Below, in pieces: positions 12,983 to 25,331 of a stretch of DNA of 64,000 nt. Made by a program: the position numbers and the translations under genes. The DNA is from Meloidogyne chitwoodi (taxonomy: Eukaryota; Nematoda; Chromadorea; Rhabditida; Meloidogynidae), in assembly GCA_015183035.1 (NCBI GenBank), contig JACZZP010000015.1, forward strand, positions 310,001 to 374,000. The letters are read 5' to 3'. The notes beneath the pieces were generated by a model that saw only the letters and a program-made list of their open reading frames with translations, had not been told where the DNA came from and did no database searches. The stretch's first letter is position 1. Every line of letters starts with the position of its first letter.

Positions 12983-13885
12983 TTAAAAAAAAAAATTAAA
13001 ATTAATTAAGAAAATATTCTAATAAATTAAAAAAATATATATATTCAAAAATTCTATTTTATAAAATAAATAAATAAATAAGAATATTTGTGATGGTCAG
13101 GTTTAATTAATACATTAAATGTTTATATTCATTTCTCACAATTACAATGCTGCAAAACAACGATAGAAAATAAACAAATAAAAAAGTTTATTATTTTGTG
13201 TTTAAATATTTATATGTATTTTGTTTTAAATGTTTATATATAAGATTTATTAGTTTAAAAAAACTTTTGATTATTGTTTTTCTCTAATTAGTAGACATTT
13301 TTAAAAATAATTAAATTTTTTATTTATTTTTGTAGTAGAATAAATAAATCTGACAATTTTATTTTTTTATTAATTTTTAAAAAATCAATCAAAATTTTAT
13401 TTTAATAGTCAAAAGAAACAAAGCAGAAAAATAGTTTAAAAATACATAAATAAATATGTACTTAATTGATATATTTAATTGAAATAATATTTTAGTGAAC
13501 ACGATAGTCGAAAATATTTATTTAGAAAAAAAAATCTCGAGAGGAGAGAGAGAGAAAAATAAAATTTTTATTTTTGTATCACATATTTAATTTATAATCT
13601 TCTTCTCTATAAATAATTTTAAAATACATAATTATTTTTGAAAAATAATTAATTAGTTTTTAGATTAAAAAAAAGGTAAATAAAGAAACAGATAAATAAT
13701 ATATATTTAGTATTTTTAACAATTAATTTTCAAAGGTACTCTAATATTATATCCATAAGTTTTAAAAGAAACACAAAAAATGCCCCATTTGAATTTAAAT
13801 AAAAATATTTTCCTGAAATTTTTTTCAAATTTAATTTAATTTTTTAGCCCAGGACATTCTCTTATTAAATTAAAAAATATTTAAA
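12983..13885. other. Intergenic spacer
   Basis: AT-rich DNA upstream of the minus-strand membrane protein and downstream of ArfGAP1. It contains a short GAGA run (13538-13556) and poly-A/T tracts. I see no exon. Confidence 0.45.
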
Positions 13886-15908
13886 TTAATTTAAAATATC
13901 CCAAGGATCATTATCCTTAGGTTTTGTTGTTACTTTTTTCTTTTCTTCTTTATTTTTATTTAATTTTTGTTCTTTTTCTTCAGACGATTTTCCAAGAGAA
14001 ATTAATGAAGGAGAAGAATTACTAGATTGATATAAATGTTCTTCATTTTCTGGTAAATTTAATCCTCTACTATTATTATTTTCTTTATAATTTGAAATAA
14101 TACCCAAACTTTTTGCGCTTCCTCTTGCGTCTGTTGAATATTTACTTGGTGAAATACCTTTAAAAAATAAATTAAAAAATATAATGATATTAAAAAGGAA
14201 AAAAGTGTCATTTTTGAACAACTTTTGAATTTTTTTAATTTATTCAAAATTTCCCTGCTTGCTTAATTCAAATTTTTTTCAAATTATTTGCTTTGAATTT
14301 TTAAGATTTTCCCAAAACTCTATCTCTATTACCCCCTATCCTTGTAAAATTAATTAAAAAAAAAGTAAAATTTTAAACCTAAAGTAAGCTTTACATCTTC
14401 ACAAGATTTATTATTATCTTCAAAATCAGAATATTGTTTTTGGTCTTTTAATTTGCTTTCAAATTCATTTTCATTGCATAAGTCTTCATATTGACTTTAA
14501 AAAAATTAAATTTTATTTTTTAATTAAAAGTAAACCTTTTATTCTGTCCACTAAATCCATGCATACTTGTAGATTTTACAAATTGATTTATTCCACTAAA
14601 CGATTTTTGTCCAAATTCACTCGCAGAATTTAACAAATTGCCAAAACCTCCGAGTAACTTGCCTTCCCCAATCTAATAATTTTTTTTAAAAATTAATTCC
14701 TCAAAAATTAAAGAAAACCTTGGTAGAAAAAGTTTCGCCAAATTCTGCAGCTTTAGTACCCGTTTGAGTTGTCAAATCTTTGGCAATTCCAGCAGCAGAA
14801 GTTGCCCCTTTGCTTAATAAATTCCAGCCCATTGAAAGAGAATTTAAAGCACCCGATAACATTTCAGAAGATTGAGAATTTGAATCTAAACCAATTTTTT
14901 GTTGTTCAAATTGTGGATTTCCAAAGCCGGAATAACGAGAATTACTAAAGAAATAATTTTTTTTTTGAATTTTTGGACAAATTGGCTTTAAAATAAAAAA
15001 AAACCTCTGATTAGAATTTTGAAATCCTTCAAAATCATCGCTTTGTAAACCTTCCGAACGTTGATTGCTAGGAGCTTTGGCCTTTTCTGTTCGAAATGGT
15101 TGATAATTGCGAGCAGGAGACGTTTCGTATGACCACACTTTGCCCTCAGATTCTGTGCTAACCTTTAAAAAATAATTGAATTTTTTCAAAGTTTCCAAAA
15201 AATAATATTTTCAAATAAAACCTTGTCTCTCAACAAAGCAGCAGCTTTAGAATTATATTTTTCAATAATAGTCCATTCAGGTTTAAAATCAGGTTGAGAT
15301 TCTAAAAATTCTCTTGCTTTGACATTACCTCCAACCTTCATTTTTTCCAATTCATTATCCTTCCATTTATCCATTGTGAGAGAACGAACAAAACTGCCAA
15401 AAACAAAAGTCAAATAAATATGACAATTGTTGGAAATTAAAAATAATTTTTTTATTAAAAGGCCCAACTTGGGTAATACTTAGATTTACGGACTCCATTT
15501 TTCCCTATTTTTTATTTCTCTTTTTTTCTTTCCCATGAAAATTGATGTTCTTGCTTGTAGCAAAAGTAACTAATAATGTAAAAATAAGGAAAAATGTGGA
15601 GAATTAGAAGCTCTTAAACTTAAGTACTACCCCAACTTCATTAGGAAAAAAGTCCAAACAGACTCATCAACATTAAATTTAAAAAAAAACCTGATATGTA
15701 CACCAAGACCTCTATGTTTACCAGAACATTCCAAACAAATCCAAATACCATAAGTAACACTAGCCCATTGGGGATTTAATGTTTGACATTCGAAACAAAA
15801 CTGAAAAATATAAAATAAAAATTTTAATTTTAAAAGTTTAAAAATTACATTATTTTCATCAACAGGTCTAAGATCTTTTAATATTCGTCGAGTACGAGGA
15901 CTTGCCAT
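13886..15908 (-). CDS. ARFGAP1: ArfGAP1-type Arf GTPase-activating protein
   Basis: Eight minus-strand exons (15849-15908, 15691-15800, 15222-15393, 15005-15162, 14719-14944, 14536-14672, 14379-14494, 13886-14157) join to 416 residues, close to the roughly 400 of animal ArfGAP1. The GAP domain starts at residue 1. Its zinc finger is CFEC-x16-CLEC, and SGKHRGLGVHISFVRS contains the arginine known as the catalytic finger in this family. TMDKWKDNELEKMKVGGN follows. Downstream, the stretch SGALNSLSMGWNLLSKGATS then AAGIAKDLTT is a clear ALPS amphipathic helix (Ser/Thr/Gly polar face) that senses Golgi membrane curvature. A second such helix, NLLNSASEFGQKSFSGINQF, lies further on. The C-terminus ends DNDPWDILN. 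Role: stimulating GTP hydrolysis on Arf1 during COPI coat turnover. It is head-to-head with the kinesin gene. Confidence 0.92.
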
Positions 15909-16198
15909 TGAAAATTAATAAATAATTTATTAATATTTAAATAAAGTTTATGAAAATTATAAAACACAAAAATTAGAAAAAAATACGATTTTTTAACATC
16001 AAAGATTTGAGACTCTACTATACTTAAACGTAATTTAGTTTTGAAACGAATGTTTTTGCAATAAATATTTAACTATAAAAAGGTCTTTTAAAAAATGGCT
16101 TCCTTTTTATTTTCCTTGTGACCTATTATTTTGCATTTTCCTTATTATTTTTGTACTAATTTATTTTAATTTTTAGATTGATTAACCACATAAATATT
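15909..16198. promoter_or_regulatory. Bidirectional promoter region between ArfGAP1 and kinesin genes
   Basis: Only 290 bp separate the two divergent start codons, so both promoters and 5' UTRs must lie here or overlap. No TATA element stands out from the AT-rich background. Confidence 0.5.
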
Positions 16199-19100
16199 AT
16201 GTCTTCTGTCAAAGTTGCGGTGCGTGTTAGGCCTTTTAATAACCGGGAATTACGTTTGTCATTTAGATTATCATATATTTTAATTAAAAATTTATAAATT
16301 TTTGATGTAATTCAGTTATAATAAAATCAAAAAATTTACAGAGTTGGCGTCAAAATGTGTGATTGAAATGTCAGAAAAATCAACTTGTAAGTATTTTATT
16401 TCTAAATATTTTAATTAGAGTACTGAAGTAAAATGTACATAAATTTTGTAAAAAAAATAATTACTATTTGATGTTGCATAATTTACAGATATCACAAGCA
16501 ACTCCAATCAAACATATAATTTTGAGTTCGATTATTCCTATTCATCATTTGACAGAAATTCTATTGCTTATGCGTGTCAGGAAAAAATTTACAATGATAT
16601 TGGTTAGTTTAAAAGATAATTTAACGTTTAAATATTAAAATAAAGGTGCCGAGATGCTCGATCATGCCTTTGATGGGTAAATTAATTATTTAAAATTAAA
16701 AAAATAAATATATATTAGATACAATGTCTGTATCTTTGCCTATGGTCAAACTGGTTCTGGAAAATCTTATACAATGAGTATTTTTTTGTTTTTTTATTTT
16801 AAATTGGAAATTAATTTTAGTGGGTGAGGTAAATGATCCGGATGAGATGGGAATGATTCCCAGACTTTGTCGTTCCATTTTTAGTCGGATTATTGAGGAC
16901 AGAGAAAATCAGCAGATTAAATATACGGTTGAGGTTTATTTTGTTTTAAATTTTTTGCTTCAATTTTTGTTTATTTAAGGTTTCATATATGGAAATTTAT
17001 TGTGAGAAAGTTAAGGACTTGTTGTGCCCAAAAAATGAAAATTTGAAAGTTCGAGAACATCCCATTTTGGGGCCCTATGTGGATAATCTTGAGAAAGTGG
17101 CCGTGTGGTCTTATGAAGAGTATGCTAAATATAATTTTAAATTTTGTAAAATTTATCTTTAATAATTTAAAGTATTTTCGAATTAATGGATGCCGGTAAT
17201 AAAGCCAGGTTATTTTTATACTTTTTATAAAATTTATAAAATATAATTTTTAGAACAGTAGCAGCTACAAATATGAATTCCACTTCATCTCGCTCTCATA
17301 CAATTTTTACAATTTTACTTACTCAAAGGAAGCATGTTAACGATTTGGAAACAGAAAAAGTATTAAATTTTTAATTTAATTTTTTATAAAATTTTCCTTT
17401 TAAGGTTAGCAAAATTTCGCTTGTTGACCTTGCGGGTTATTTTTATATTTATATATTATAATTTGACTTTAAAATAATAAATAGGAAGTGAAAGAGCCGA
17501 TTCAATTGGTGCAGAAAGTCAGAGGTTAAAGGTAAACTTTCAGCAATTTTATATTCTCTTATACAAAAATATATTTAATATTTTAAGGAGGGAGCAAACA
17601 TCAACAAAAGTCTGACAACACTTGGCATTGTTATCAAAAAAGTTTTTTTTAAATAAATATAATTAAATTATATTTTTAATTTTTTAAGTTGGCAGAACAG
17701 TCGAATAAGCGAAAGGGAAAACAACCTCAAAAGACAGCTGTCATCCCATATCGAGTTTAACAAAAAAAAACTTTAATTTCAGTTTAATTTTATTTTTTTG
17801 TAGGATTCTGTTCTGACATGGCTTCTGAAAGAATCGCTTGGTGGAAATTCAAAAACTGCTATGATTGCTGCCCTCAGTCCTGCTGATGTTAATTTTGAAG
17901 AAACTCTAAGAACATTGAGGTTATTATTTTAATTATTTTATAATATATTTTGTTTTTTTTTAATTCTAGATATGCTGATAGTGTTAAACAAATTGTGTGT
18001 CGTGCTAAAGTCAATGAAGATACTAATTCCAAGTTTATAAGAGGACTTACTGATTATTCTAATTTTACACATCCCCATAAGCAATGCATGAAATGGTTTA
18101 TTTTTAAATTAGAAATTCTTTAAATAATTTTTTAAATTTATTTTTTTAGGTATTCAGAATTAGAAGAACGTTTACCTCCTAATTCTATAGAAATTGATGA
18201 TCCTTTTGAGTTGGAAGTTCCGGATATAAAAACAGATGGGCCCGATGATACTGTGTCGTTACAAAAAATTAGAGAATATTTTACAAGTCAAACAACTTAT
18301 AAAAAAGGCCTTTTAGAGTCGATTGGACAGAATGGTATTAAATTATTTAATAAAAATTCAGAAGTGATTAAGGAGCGAACCAATTGATTCTTCTGATTTA
18401 TTCTGTTTTATAAAATTCTGATTTTTCTGATTTAAAATTCTGATTTTTCTGATTTAAAAATTCTGTTTTAAAAAATTCTGATTTAAAAAATAAATTCTGA
18501 TTTTTAGCTCAATTATTTGAAAATAAATTAAAACAACGTCTATGTAATGCTGATTTGGATTATATACTTTTAAAGGAAACAGAAGAAGAAGTAATTAAAT
18601 TAAAGCAAGAAAATGTTACGCAATCAGGACAAATTAGACAACTTCAAGTTTCTTTTTTTATTTTATCTTTTTTTTATTTTAATTTTTTTAGCGTGAAAAT
18701 AATGCTATGCGTGTTCGTTTATACAAGTATGAAAATATTCATGAACAAAATTGTGTGCGTGAAGCAGGACAGCGTTATTTAGAGGCAGAGCGTGAAGCAG
18801 CACTTACTAGTACCCGACGAACAATGCAAAAGGTTTTTTAAAAAAATTTTTTTTTTGGATTTAAATATTTGATTAAATATTGGATCTAGAGACTGGGCCA
18901 AACTCTTTTTTGGAAAAAATTTTTTATATCTAATTTTTATTTTTTTAAAAAAGGTTGCCGAATTATTTGAGTCCCCAATTCCTACAACTTCTAATGTCGC
19001 CCGTTTACGTAAAAAATTTGGTAATAGTGGGGATGAAGATGACACAGAAACAACTACTACAGACAATGAGGGAAGTGGAGGAAGACCAAAAACATCAACA

Positions 19101-20087
19101 ATGCTGTGAATTTTTTTTCAATTCTTTTTTTGTGGTTTTTATTATTTTTGTCATAATAAGGAAATAAGGGTGTACATGGATTAACAAAAATATGTATAAA
19201 ATGCTTTTGACTTATTTATAAAATCAATCATTCAATAAAATGATTCAATTAATTTAAAATTTAATTAAACAACAAAAATCAGCTTCTACTTGAAAAAAAG
19301 TTTATTATGTTGGACGGAAAAACGTTTGGATGTTAGATGGAATCGAACCTTTATGGAAAGAGCCCAAAAACCAGAGCACAACCGACTACACCACAATCCA
19401 ACTTTGTGATAATTCATTTTTATTCACTTATATATATACTTTTCCATGTATTTACGGACATAACAGATTTTCTCAATAATTGTTGGAAAAGTGGATTTGA
19501 GAACTACATTCATGAATTAATTAATTTGTTTCTGAAGGCCAGATATTATTATTATTATTTTTCTTCTATTTAATTTTACAAATTGTCAATTATTATTCTT
19601 ATTTATGTAAATAATGTCCCCCATGTACACCTTTATTACCCTTTAATGCAAAAAAAAAATAATATAATAATTATCCGTAAAAAAATCGAAAAAAATACCC
19701 CTTCAAAATTCCATTTTTTCAAATTTTTTTAAATTAAATTCTCTCAGAGATCAACCATCTACACCAAAAAAGCAACGTCGCGTAATTGAAGGAGCAACAA
19801 CTGTCAAATTTTATGGAGTTAGTAGTGGTAAAATGCGATCACCAAAAACTTCTGGTTTTAAATATCAGAGACGGTAATAAAAAATAAAAAAATTTTTATT
19901 TTTTTAAGGAAATTCAATTAATTTTTTTTTAATAAAATTTGGTTTAAATATTTGTTAGGTTTTCACTCATTTAAGGGGTCCTTAAAATGTCTTTTGATTT
20001 TTTTTTAAATAAATTTTTTTTATATTTTATTAAATTTAAAGTTCACGAAGTGTTGGAAATGCACCTCGCAATTTTACCAAATTTTGA
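16199..20087 (+). CDS. Kinesin with UNC-104/KIF1-type motor and short atypical tail
   Basis: I join 21 small exons in phase to 643 residues. The motor (about 1-355) starts [18 protein letters not shown]. It has the P-loop [10 protein letters not shown], switch I NSTSSRSH, switch II LVDLAGSERA, and INKSLTTLG. Subfamily signatures [62 protein letters not shown] and [20 protein letters not shown] are those of kinesin-3 (UNC-104/KIF1). The lysine-rich K-loop is shortened to [10 protein letters not shown]. After the motor there is no FHA or PH domain and the protein stops about 290 residues later. This tail contains [10 protein letters not shown], a coiled coil (about 445-555) and a basic end with [15 protein letters not shown]. 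The C-terminal layout recalls kinesin-6 (MKLP1/ZEN-4). Intron 19106-19747, with donor at CT|GTGAAT, is inferred; without it the protein would end 57 residues sooner. Confidence 0.82.
18370..18507. repeat. TTCTGATTT-type repeat filling a kinesin intron
   Basis: Six or so copies of TTCTGATTT/AAATTCTGA with variable spacing make up most of this intron. They are in the opposite orientation to the TCAGAATTT copies in the CUB gene introns. Confidence 0.7.
19162..19642. mobile_element. Inverted-repeat insertion inside a kinesin intron
   Basis: A terminal sequence AATAAGGGTGTACATGG near 19164-19180 is repeated inverted as CCATGTACACCTTTATT near 19620-19637. The element is about 470 bp, and the tRNA-like sequence at 19325-19400 lies between the ends. 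It has no coding capacity. It looks like a non-autonomous element; I could not define target duplications. Confidence 0.5.
19325..19400 (-). repeat. tRNA-like element with A and B boxes
   Basis: Read on the minus strand it has an A box TGGTGTAGTCGG (complement at 19382-19393) and a B box GGTTCGATTCC (complement at 19339-19349), spaced as in a tRNA gene. Acceptor and T-stems do not pair well, so I do not call a functional tRNA. It is clearly related to the copy at 47050-47125. Confidence 0.55.
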
Positions 20088-20584
20088 CATTAAAGAATAA
20101 AAAAGGAAGAAGAATTAATTATTTTTGTTGCTAAAATTGATATGTAAGAGTAAATAAAATCTTTTTTTTTTTAATTTAATTTCTGTAAGCCATTTTAACT
20201 AAACATATTTATTTTCGTTTTTTTACAAAATAACTTATTTTTTTGAATAAAATTATTTTCTTTTCTATTAGTTAAAATTAATTGTTTATTTACAAAAATA
20301 TTTTTTTTTGTTTATTTATTTTATATATTTTTTGTTACTTGATAGATTTATATGACTGGTGAAAATTGAGAAAAGTAGTTGGATAATTAATTTTATAAAT
20401 ATTTAAGTTTTTATTAAAATATAAACTGAAACAAAAAAATCAGAATTTTTATTTTAAAAATCAGAATTTTTATTTTAAAAATCAGAATTTTTTATTTTAA
20501 AAATCAGAACTTTAATTTTAAAAATCAGAATTTTTATTTTAAAAATCAGAATTTTTAATTTTAAATAACTTTGGAAATTTAAAA
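20088..20584. other. Intergenic spacer with TCAGAATTT repeats
   Basis: The spacer lies between the kinesin stop and the CUB gene start. At 20430-20570, six near-tandem copies of TCAGAATTTTTATTTTAAAA-like units occur. No exon is visible. Confidence 0.55.
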
Positions 20585-23500
20585 ATGTTCTTCAATTTAT
20601 TATTTTTTATTTACACAATATTTCAAATAATTTTTATTGTTTTTGCTGAATTAAATTCTGAAAGAAAAACAATTGACTCAATTGCAGATGGTGATAAAAA
20701 TTGTCATTGTGCTAGTGAGGAAAATTTCGAATTACAAAGAGGAGACTTCAAAAGTCCTGGCTGTAAGAGGAAATAGAATTTTAATAAAACAAATCAGAAT
20801 TTTAATAAAACAAATCAAAATTTTAATAAAACAAAGCAGAATTTTAATAAAACAAATCAGAATTTTAATAAAACAAATCAGAATTTTAATAAAACAAATC
20901 AGAATTTTAATAAAACAAATCAGAATTTTAATAAAACAAATCAGAATTTTAATAAAACAAATCAAAATTTTAATAAAACAAATCAGAATTTTAATAAAAC
21001 AAATCAGAATTTTAATAAAACAAATCAGAATTTTTAATTTGAAAACTCAATTATAAATCAGAATTCTTTTTATATAAAATAGATATAATCAATATTGCAT
21101 TTTCTATTTAGACCCAATTCAATATTGTGATTTACTTAATTGTAAGTGGCATATTCTACCGGCAGTAAATTCTTTTATTGTTGCAAGATTTGAATTTTTT
21201 GAGGTACATAAAATTATTCATAAATTAATTTTTTAATTTTAGATTGAGGAGAAATATGATATTTTGGAAGTTTATCAAACAAAATGGAATGGTTCGCAAT
21301 TATTAAAAGTTAAACAGGCTAGGTATAAAAAAAATTTTTTTTCAATAATTTTTTCTAAATAAATTTCTTTATGAATTTCAGTATTAGCGGTAATGATGTT
21401 CCACATGAGCATAGATTTATGACCTCATCAATTAATGGAGGACTTTTATTTCATTTTATTACAGACAATAGTGAACATAATCTTCCTGGTTTTGAGCTTA
21501 AATTCTATCGAACTAATCATAGTACATATGTTCGTCCTTGTCCATCTCCGTTTTATTTTGCAACTGAGAATCCTCAAAATCTTCCAATTATTCCTCAAAG
21601 TTTTTCTGCAACATGTGTATTTTCTATAAATTCTTCAACTGCTATCAAATTGACAATTAAAAAATTTGAACAGTTTGATATCATTACGGTAATATTATTT
21701 TTTAATTTATTTAGGATCACTTTAAGGTTTTTGAGACTGAAAGTTTTCCTAAGCCTTTTATACAAAAACAAAGCGGACAATTGGCAAAGTTTGTATTTTT
21801 AATAAAATATTTTTTAAATAATTGAAAAATGTGACCTTTGTTTTTGACCAGATATTGAATTTTAAATTTTTCTATTAATTTTATTATTATATAGAATAAA
21901 TATTTTTGATTCTCCTTCATTACCATTAATTGTGACTAGCCGTACTAAATCATTAAGTGTACTTATTACCTCTACAATACGTCGAAATGATACACCTTAC
22001 GATATTCAATTTGAGAGTACTGAAAGTGGTAATAGTAATAATTTTTATCAGAATTTTTAAAAAATCAGAATTTTATAAAATCAGAATTTAAAAAATTAGA
22101 TTTTTAAAATCAGAATTTTATAAAATCAGATTTTAAAAATCAGAATTTTTAAAAAATCAGAATTTTTAAAAAATCAGAATTTTATAAAATCAGAATTTAA
22201 AAAATCAGAATTTAAAAAATCAGAATTTTTAAAAATCAGATTATTTAATAAAATAATTTCAGTTTGCTCATGTTTTTCTGAAAATTTAATTGTCAGTCGT
22301 ATTAAACCTTTAACATTACTTTCTCCTGGTTATCCACTAGAATATTGTGATCAATTAAATTGTTCTACAAAAATTTCTTTAGAATATCCTCTTTCTATAA
22401 AAAATAAATTTAGATTAAATTTAAATAGAAGAGATGAATTAGTTGAAATTTTAAAAATTAAATTTAATGATTTTCACACTGAAATTGATATGGACCTTTT
22501 ACATTTGTTTATTCCCTTTAATTCTGAAATGAATGAGATTATCTCGTAAATTTTATAAAATATGAATTTTTATTATTAAAAGATATTTTTTAGATTTGGA
22601 GGTGTGGCAAAAAACATAAAATCATTTACTTTCGATTCACCCAGCTTTACTTTAAATTTTACTACTGATTTTACAGTTCTCGATTCTGGATTTAATTTGA
22701 CTTTTGAAGCAATTAAAAAACTTAAAGGCAAGAACTTATTACAAAAAATAATTAATTATATTTTAATAGAATGTTTATGCCATGGTTATGATTCCAATTT
22801 AAAAATATTAAATGCAGAAAAATATTCTGAAAATAATCAATTTGATGCTAATAAATGCACTGAAATGGACTGCTTTTGGAAAATTGAACCTTTAAAAAAA
22901 GTTAAATTTAAAAAGAAAATCAGAATGTTTAAGAATCAGAATTTTTATAAATCAGAATTTAAAATTATATTTTATTTAGGATTCTGCTTATAATAATCGT
23001 CTTATTCTTAAATTCAACCTCTTGCTATCAGACAATACAGAATTTGTTGAAGCATGTCAGGGTGATTTCCACGAGAGAAATCCTTATTGTCATAGGTATT
23101 TTTATCTGAAAAATCATAATTTTATAAAACCAGAATTTATTAATTTTATTTTTCAGAATAGAGCCATTCAACACTGATACAGAAACAAAATTTGAATTTT
23201 TTAGTTTTCAAATTCCTGGGTAAAAATAATTTAAAATAAAAAAAGTTTTGTTTTATTACATTATTAGTTTGCCTCCTTTTGAACGAATTAAACCAATATT
23301 TATTTGGTATCATCGGGAATTTTCTTCATTAAATTCTGAACAAATTAATAACCAACCTAATATTCCTAGACAAATTAATTTTACTTATGAATGGAGAAAT
23401 GGTTAAATTTTTTAACTAATTTTTTAATTTTTCTTAATTAGTAGAGAAAATAAAAAATTAAAATTAATCTTTAAGAATGTACTTGTGGTAATACTTTATT

Positions 23501-24642
23501 AAAAGCTTCTATAAATAATTGGAAGTCTTTATTTTCTCCTGATTATCCACATACTTATTGTCATTCTATGCATTGTTTATGGAATTTAGAAGCCCCAGAA
23601 GGTCACCATATTGTTTTAAATATTTCAGAATTTTCTACCGAAGCAGACCAAGATTTTGTTACTTTTTTTGATGGAAATGATACTACACTTAAACATATGG
23701 AAATGTATTTTTGTTTTATTTATTAAAATCAGAATTTTTGTTTTTTAATTAAAATCAGAATTATTTTATATCCAATATAATTTTAATATAAAATCAGAAT
23801 TCTGGTGATTTTGTTTATTAAACTATCAGAATTCTGATTTTAAAAATTCATAAATTCTGATTTTTATAATCAGAATTTTTGAATAAAAACAACTTCTGAT
23901 TTTTATAATCAGAATTTTTTAAATTTAAAGTGAAAAAATATTGTTTTTAAAGGCTTTCTGGAATAATTACATTTAAAAATACAGTACATAGTGAACAAAA
24001 TATAATGACAATTTTATTCACTTCTGATGCTAGTATACAATTAAATGGATTTATAATTTGGTATAAAGCTGGTAAAATTATATTTATTTAAATTAATTAA
24101 TTATATATTTTTTTAATTTTTTCAGAATCTAATAATTTAAATAAATTAATTAAATTATCAGAAGAATCTTCTTCTAATAAATTATTTTTATTTTTTTTAT
24201 TTATTTTATTTGCTTTAATTGGTATTCTTTTTCTTATTTCTCGTTCTAATAATTCAATAAATAATCGAATAGCAACAATTGAAAATATTTTTAGAAATTT
24301 ATTACCTCTTAATTTTATAAGAATTTTTAATAGAAATGAGGAGCAAGAAGAAGGGAGAAATCAGGTAATATTTTTTTAAATAAATCAGAATTCTGATAAT
24401 AATAATCAAAATTTAATTTGAAAAATCAGAATTTAATCTAGAAAATCAGAATTCTGATTTTTGTAAATCAGAATTTAATTTGAAAAATCAGAATTCTTAT
24501 TAAAAAATATAATTTTTCATTTCTATAGTTATTGGAGAATACTACTACCCCATCTGTCCGCTTTATTCGTAATAATCATTCAGAACAAGCAGTTAATAAT
24601 AACAGATGGAATTCATTTTCACCTAATAATCCTTTTAATTAA
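20585..24642 (+). CDS. Transmembrane protein with multiple CUB domains
   Basis: The protein begins with a signal peptide (MFFNLLFFIYTIFQIIFIVF) and is assembled from more than a dozen exons. At least four CUB-like modules follow. Their starts are CHCASEENFELQRGDFKSPG then YPIQYCDLLNCKWHI, CSCFSENLIVSRIKPL with LLSPGYPLEYCDQLNC, ECLCHGYDS with NKCTEMDCFWKI, and ECTCGNTLLKAS with LFSPDYPHTYCHSMHCLWNL. The C-x-C opening and the SPGYPxxYC motif recur, as expected for CUB domains (extracellular binding modules). A hydrophobic helix (KLFLFFLFILFALIGILFLI, exon 24126-24364) and a short cytoplasmic tail ending NSFSPNNPFN complete it. Intron 1 contains a 21-bp tandem array and three other introns are full of TCAGAATTT. 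One 42-nt intron (22728-22769) appears to use GC-AG. It is likely a surface receptor or adhesion protein; the ligand is unknown. Confidence 0.75.
20775..21035. repeat. 21-bp tandem repeat in intron 1 of the CUB gene
   Basis: About 12 copies of AGAATTTTAATAAAACAAAT plus one C. A few units carry AAA instead of AGA. Because the unit is 21 bp, both strands stay open as 7-residue repeats; these ORFs are not genes. Confidence 0.9.
22045..22250. repeat. TCAGAATTT repeat cluster in a CUB gene intron
   Basis: Around ten copies of AATCAGAATTTTTAAAA with irregular 14-20-bp spacing. Similar clusters fill introns at 23720-23930 and 24385-24500 of the same gene. Confidence 0.8.
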
Positions 24643-25331
24643 TCTTAAATATTTTTTAAAATTAATTTATATATTTTAAATTTTTATTTTATATAAATTT
24701 AATATAAATATAAAAAATTTTAGTCAAAAAATTGAATAATTTCCTATAAAAAATAATCAACAAAGTGTAAATATTCCAAAAATAAATTTTTAAATGTCTG
24801 GAATATTTTTTCTTAATTTTGAATAAAAAATAGACTAAAAAATTAAAGGAAAGTACTTAACTTATTTATTTTTCTGTTCCTTGTTCTAAATATATTTACC
24901 CATCTGTCAACTTGTGTTTTATTTAAGCCACCCAGAATAATTAAAAAAATTTTTTGTTTGTTTACCTTTTAGTACTTAAAAGCGTTAAAATTAAATTCAA
25001 TGAACAAAAAAAAAATAATTAACATTTATGTATTTTAATTATAAAAAAGTATTTAAGTATACTGGAATGGATAGTATATAATTATTATTAAATTAAATTC
25101 ATAATTTTTAGAAGAAAATATCGTTCATAAAATCAGAATTTTTAGAAAACATAAGTTCATAAAATCATAATTTTTAGAAAACATAAGTTCATAAAATCAG
25201 AATTATTAAAAAATCAGAATTAGAATAGTCTTTACTACATAACACCCTAATATTTAATGTAGTACAAAATCAGAAAAATAATTAATCTTATTTTATTACA
25301 GAGCTAAAATCACAAAAAATATCTCTAAAAA
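24643..25331. other. Intergenic spacer with TCAGAATTT copies near the amidase start
   Basis: Between two plus-strand genes. TCAGAATTT and ATAATTTTT words occur from 25125 to 25220, partly as a roughly 40-bp direct repeat (AGAAAACATAAGTTCATAAA twice). No exon seen. Confidence 0.5.

Noticed and set aside
20775..21035. Possible CRISPR-like array
   Set aside because: Units are contiguous tandem copies with no unique spacers, and the host is eukaryotic.
20673..21056. Open frames of 7-residue repeats on both strands
   Set aside because: They are the 21-bp array inside intron 1 of the CUB gene; openness on both strands is an effect of the period.
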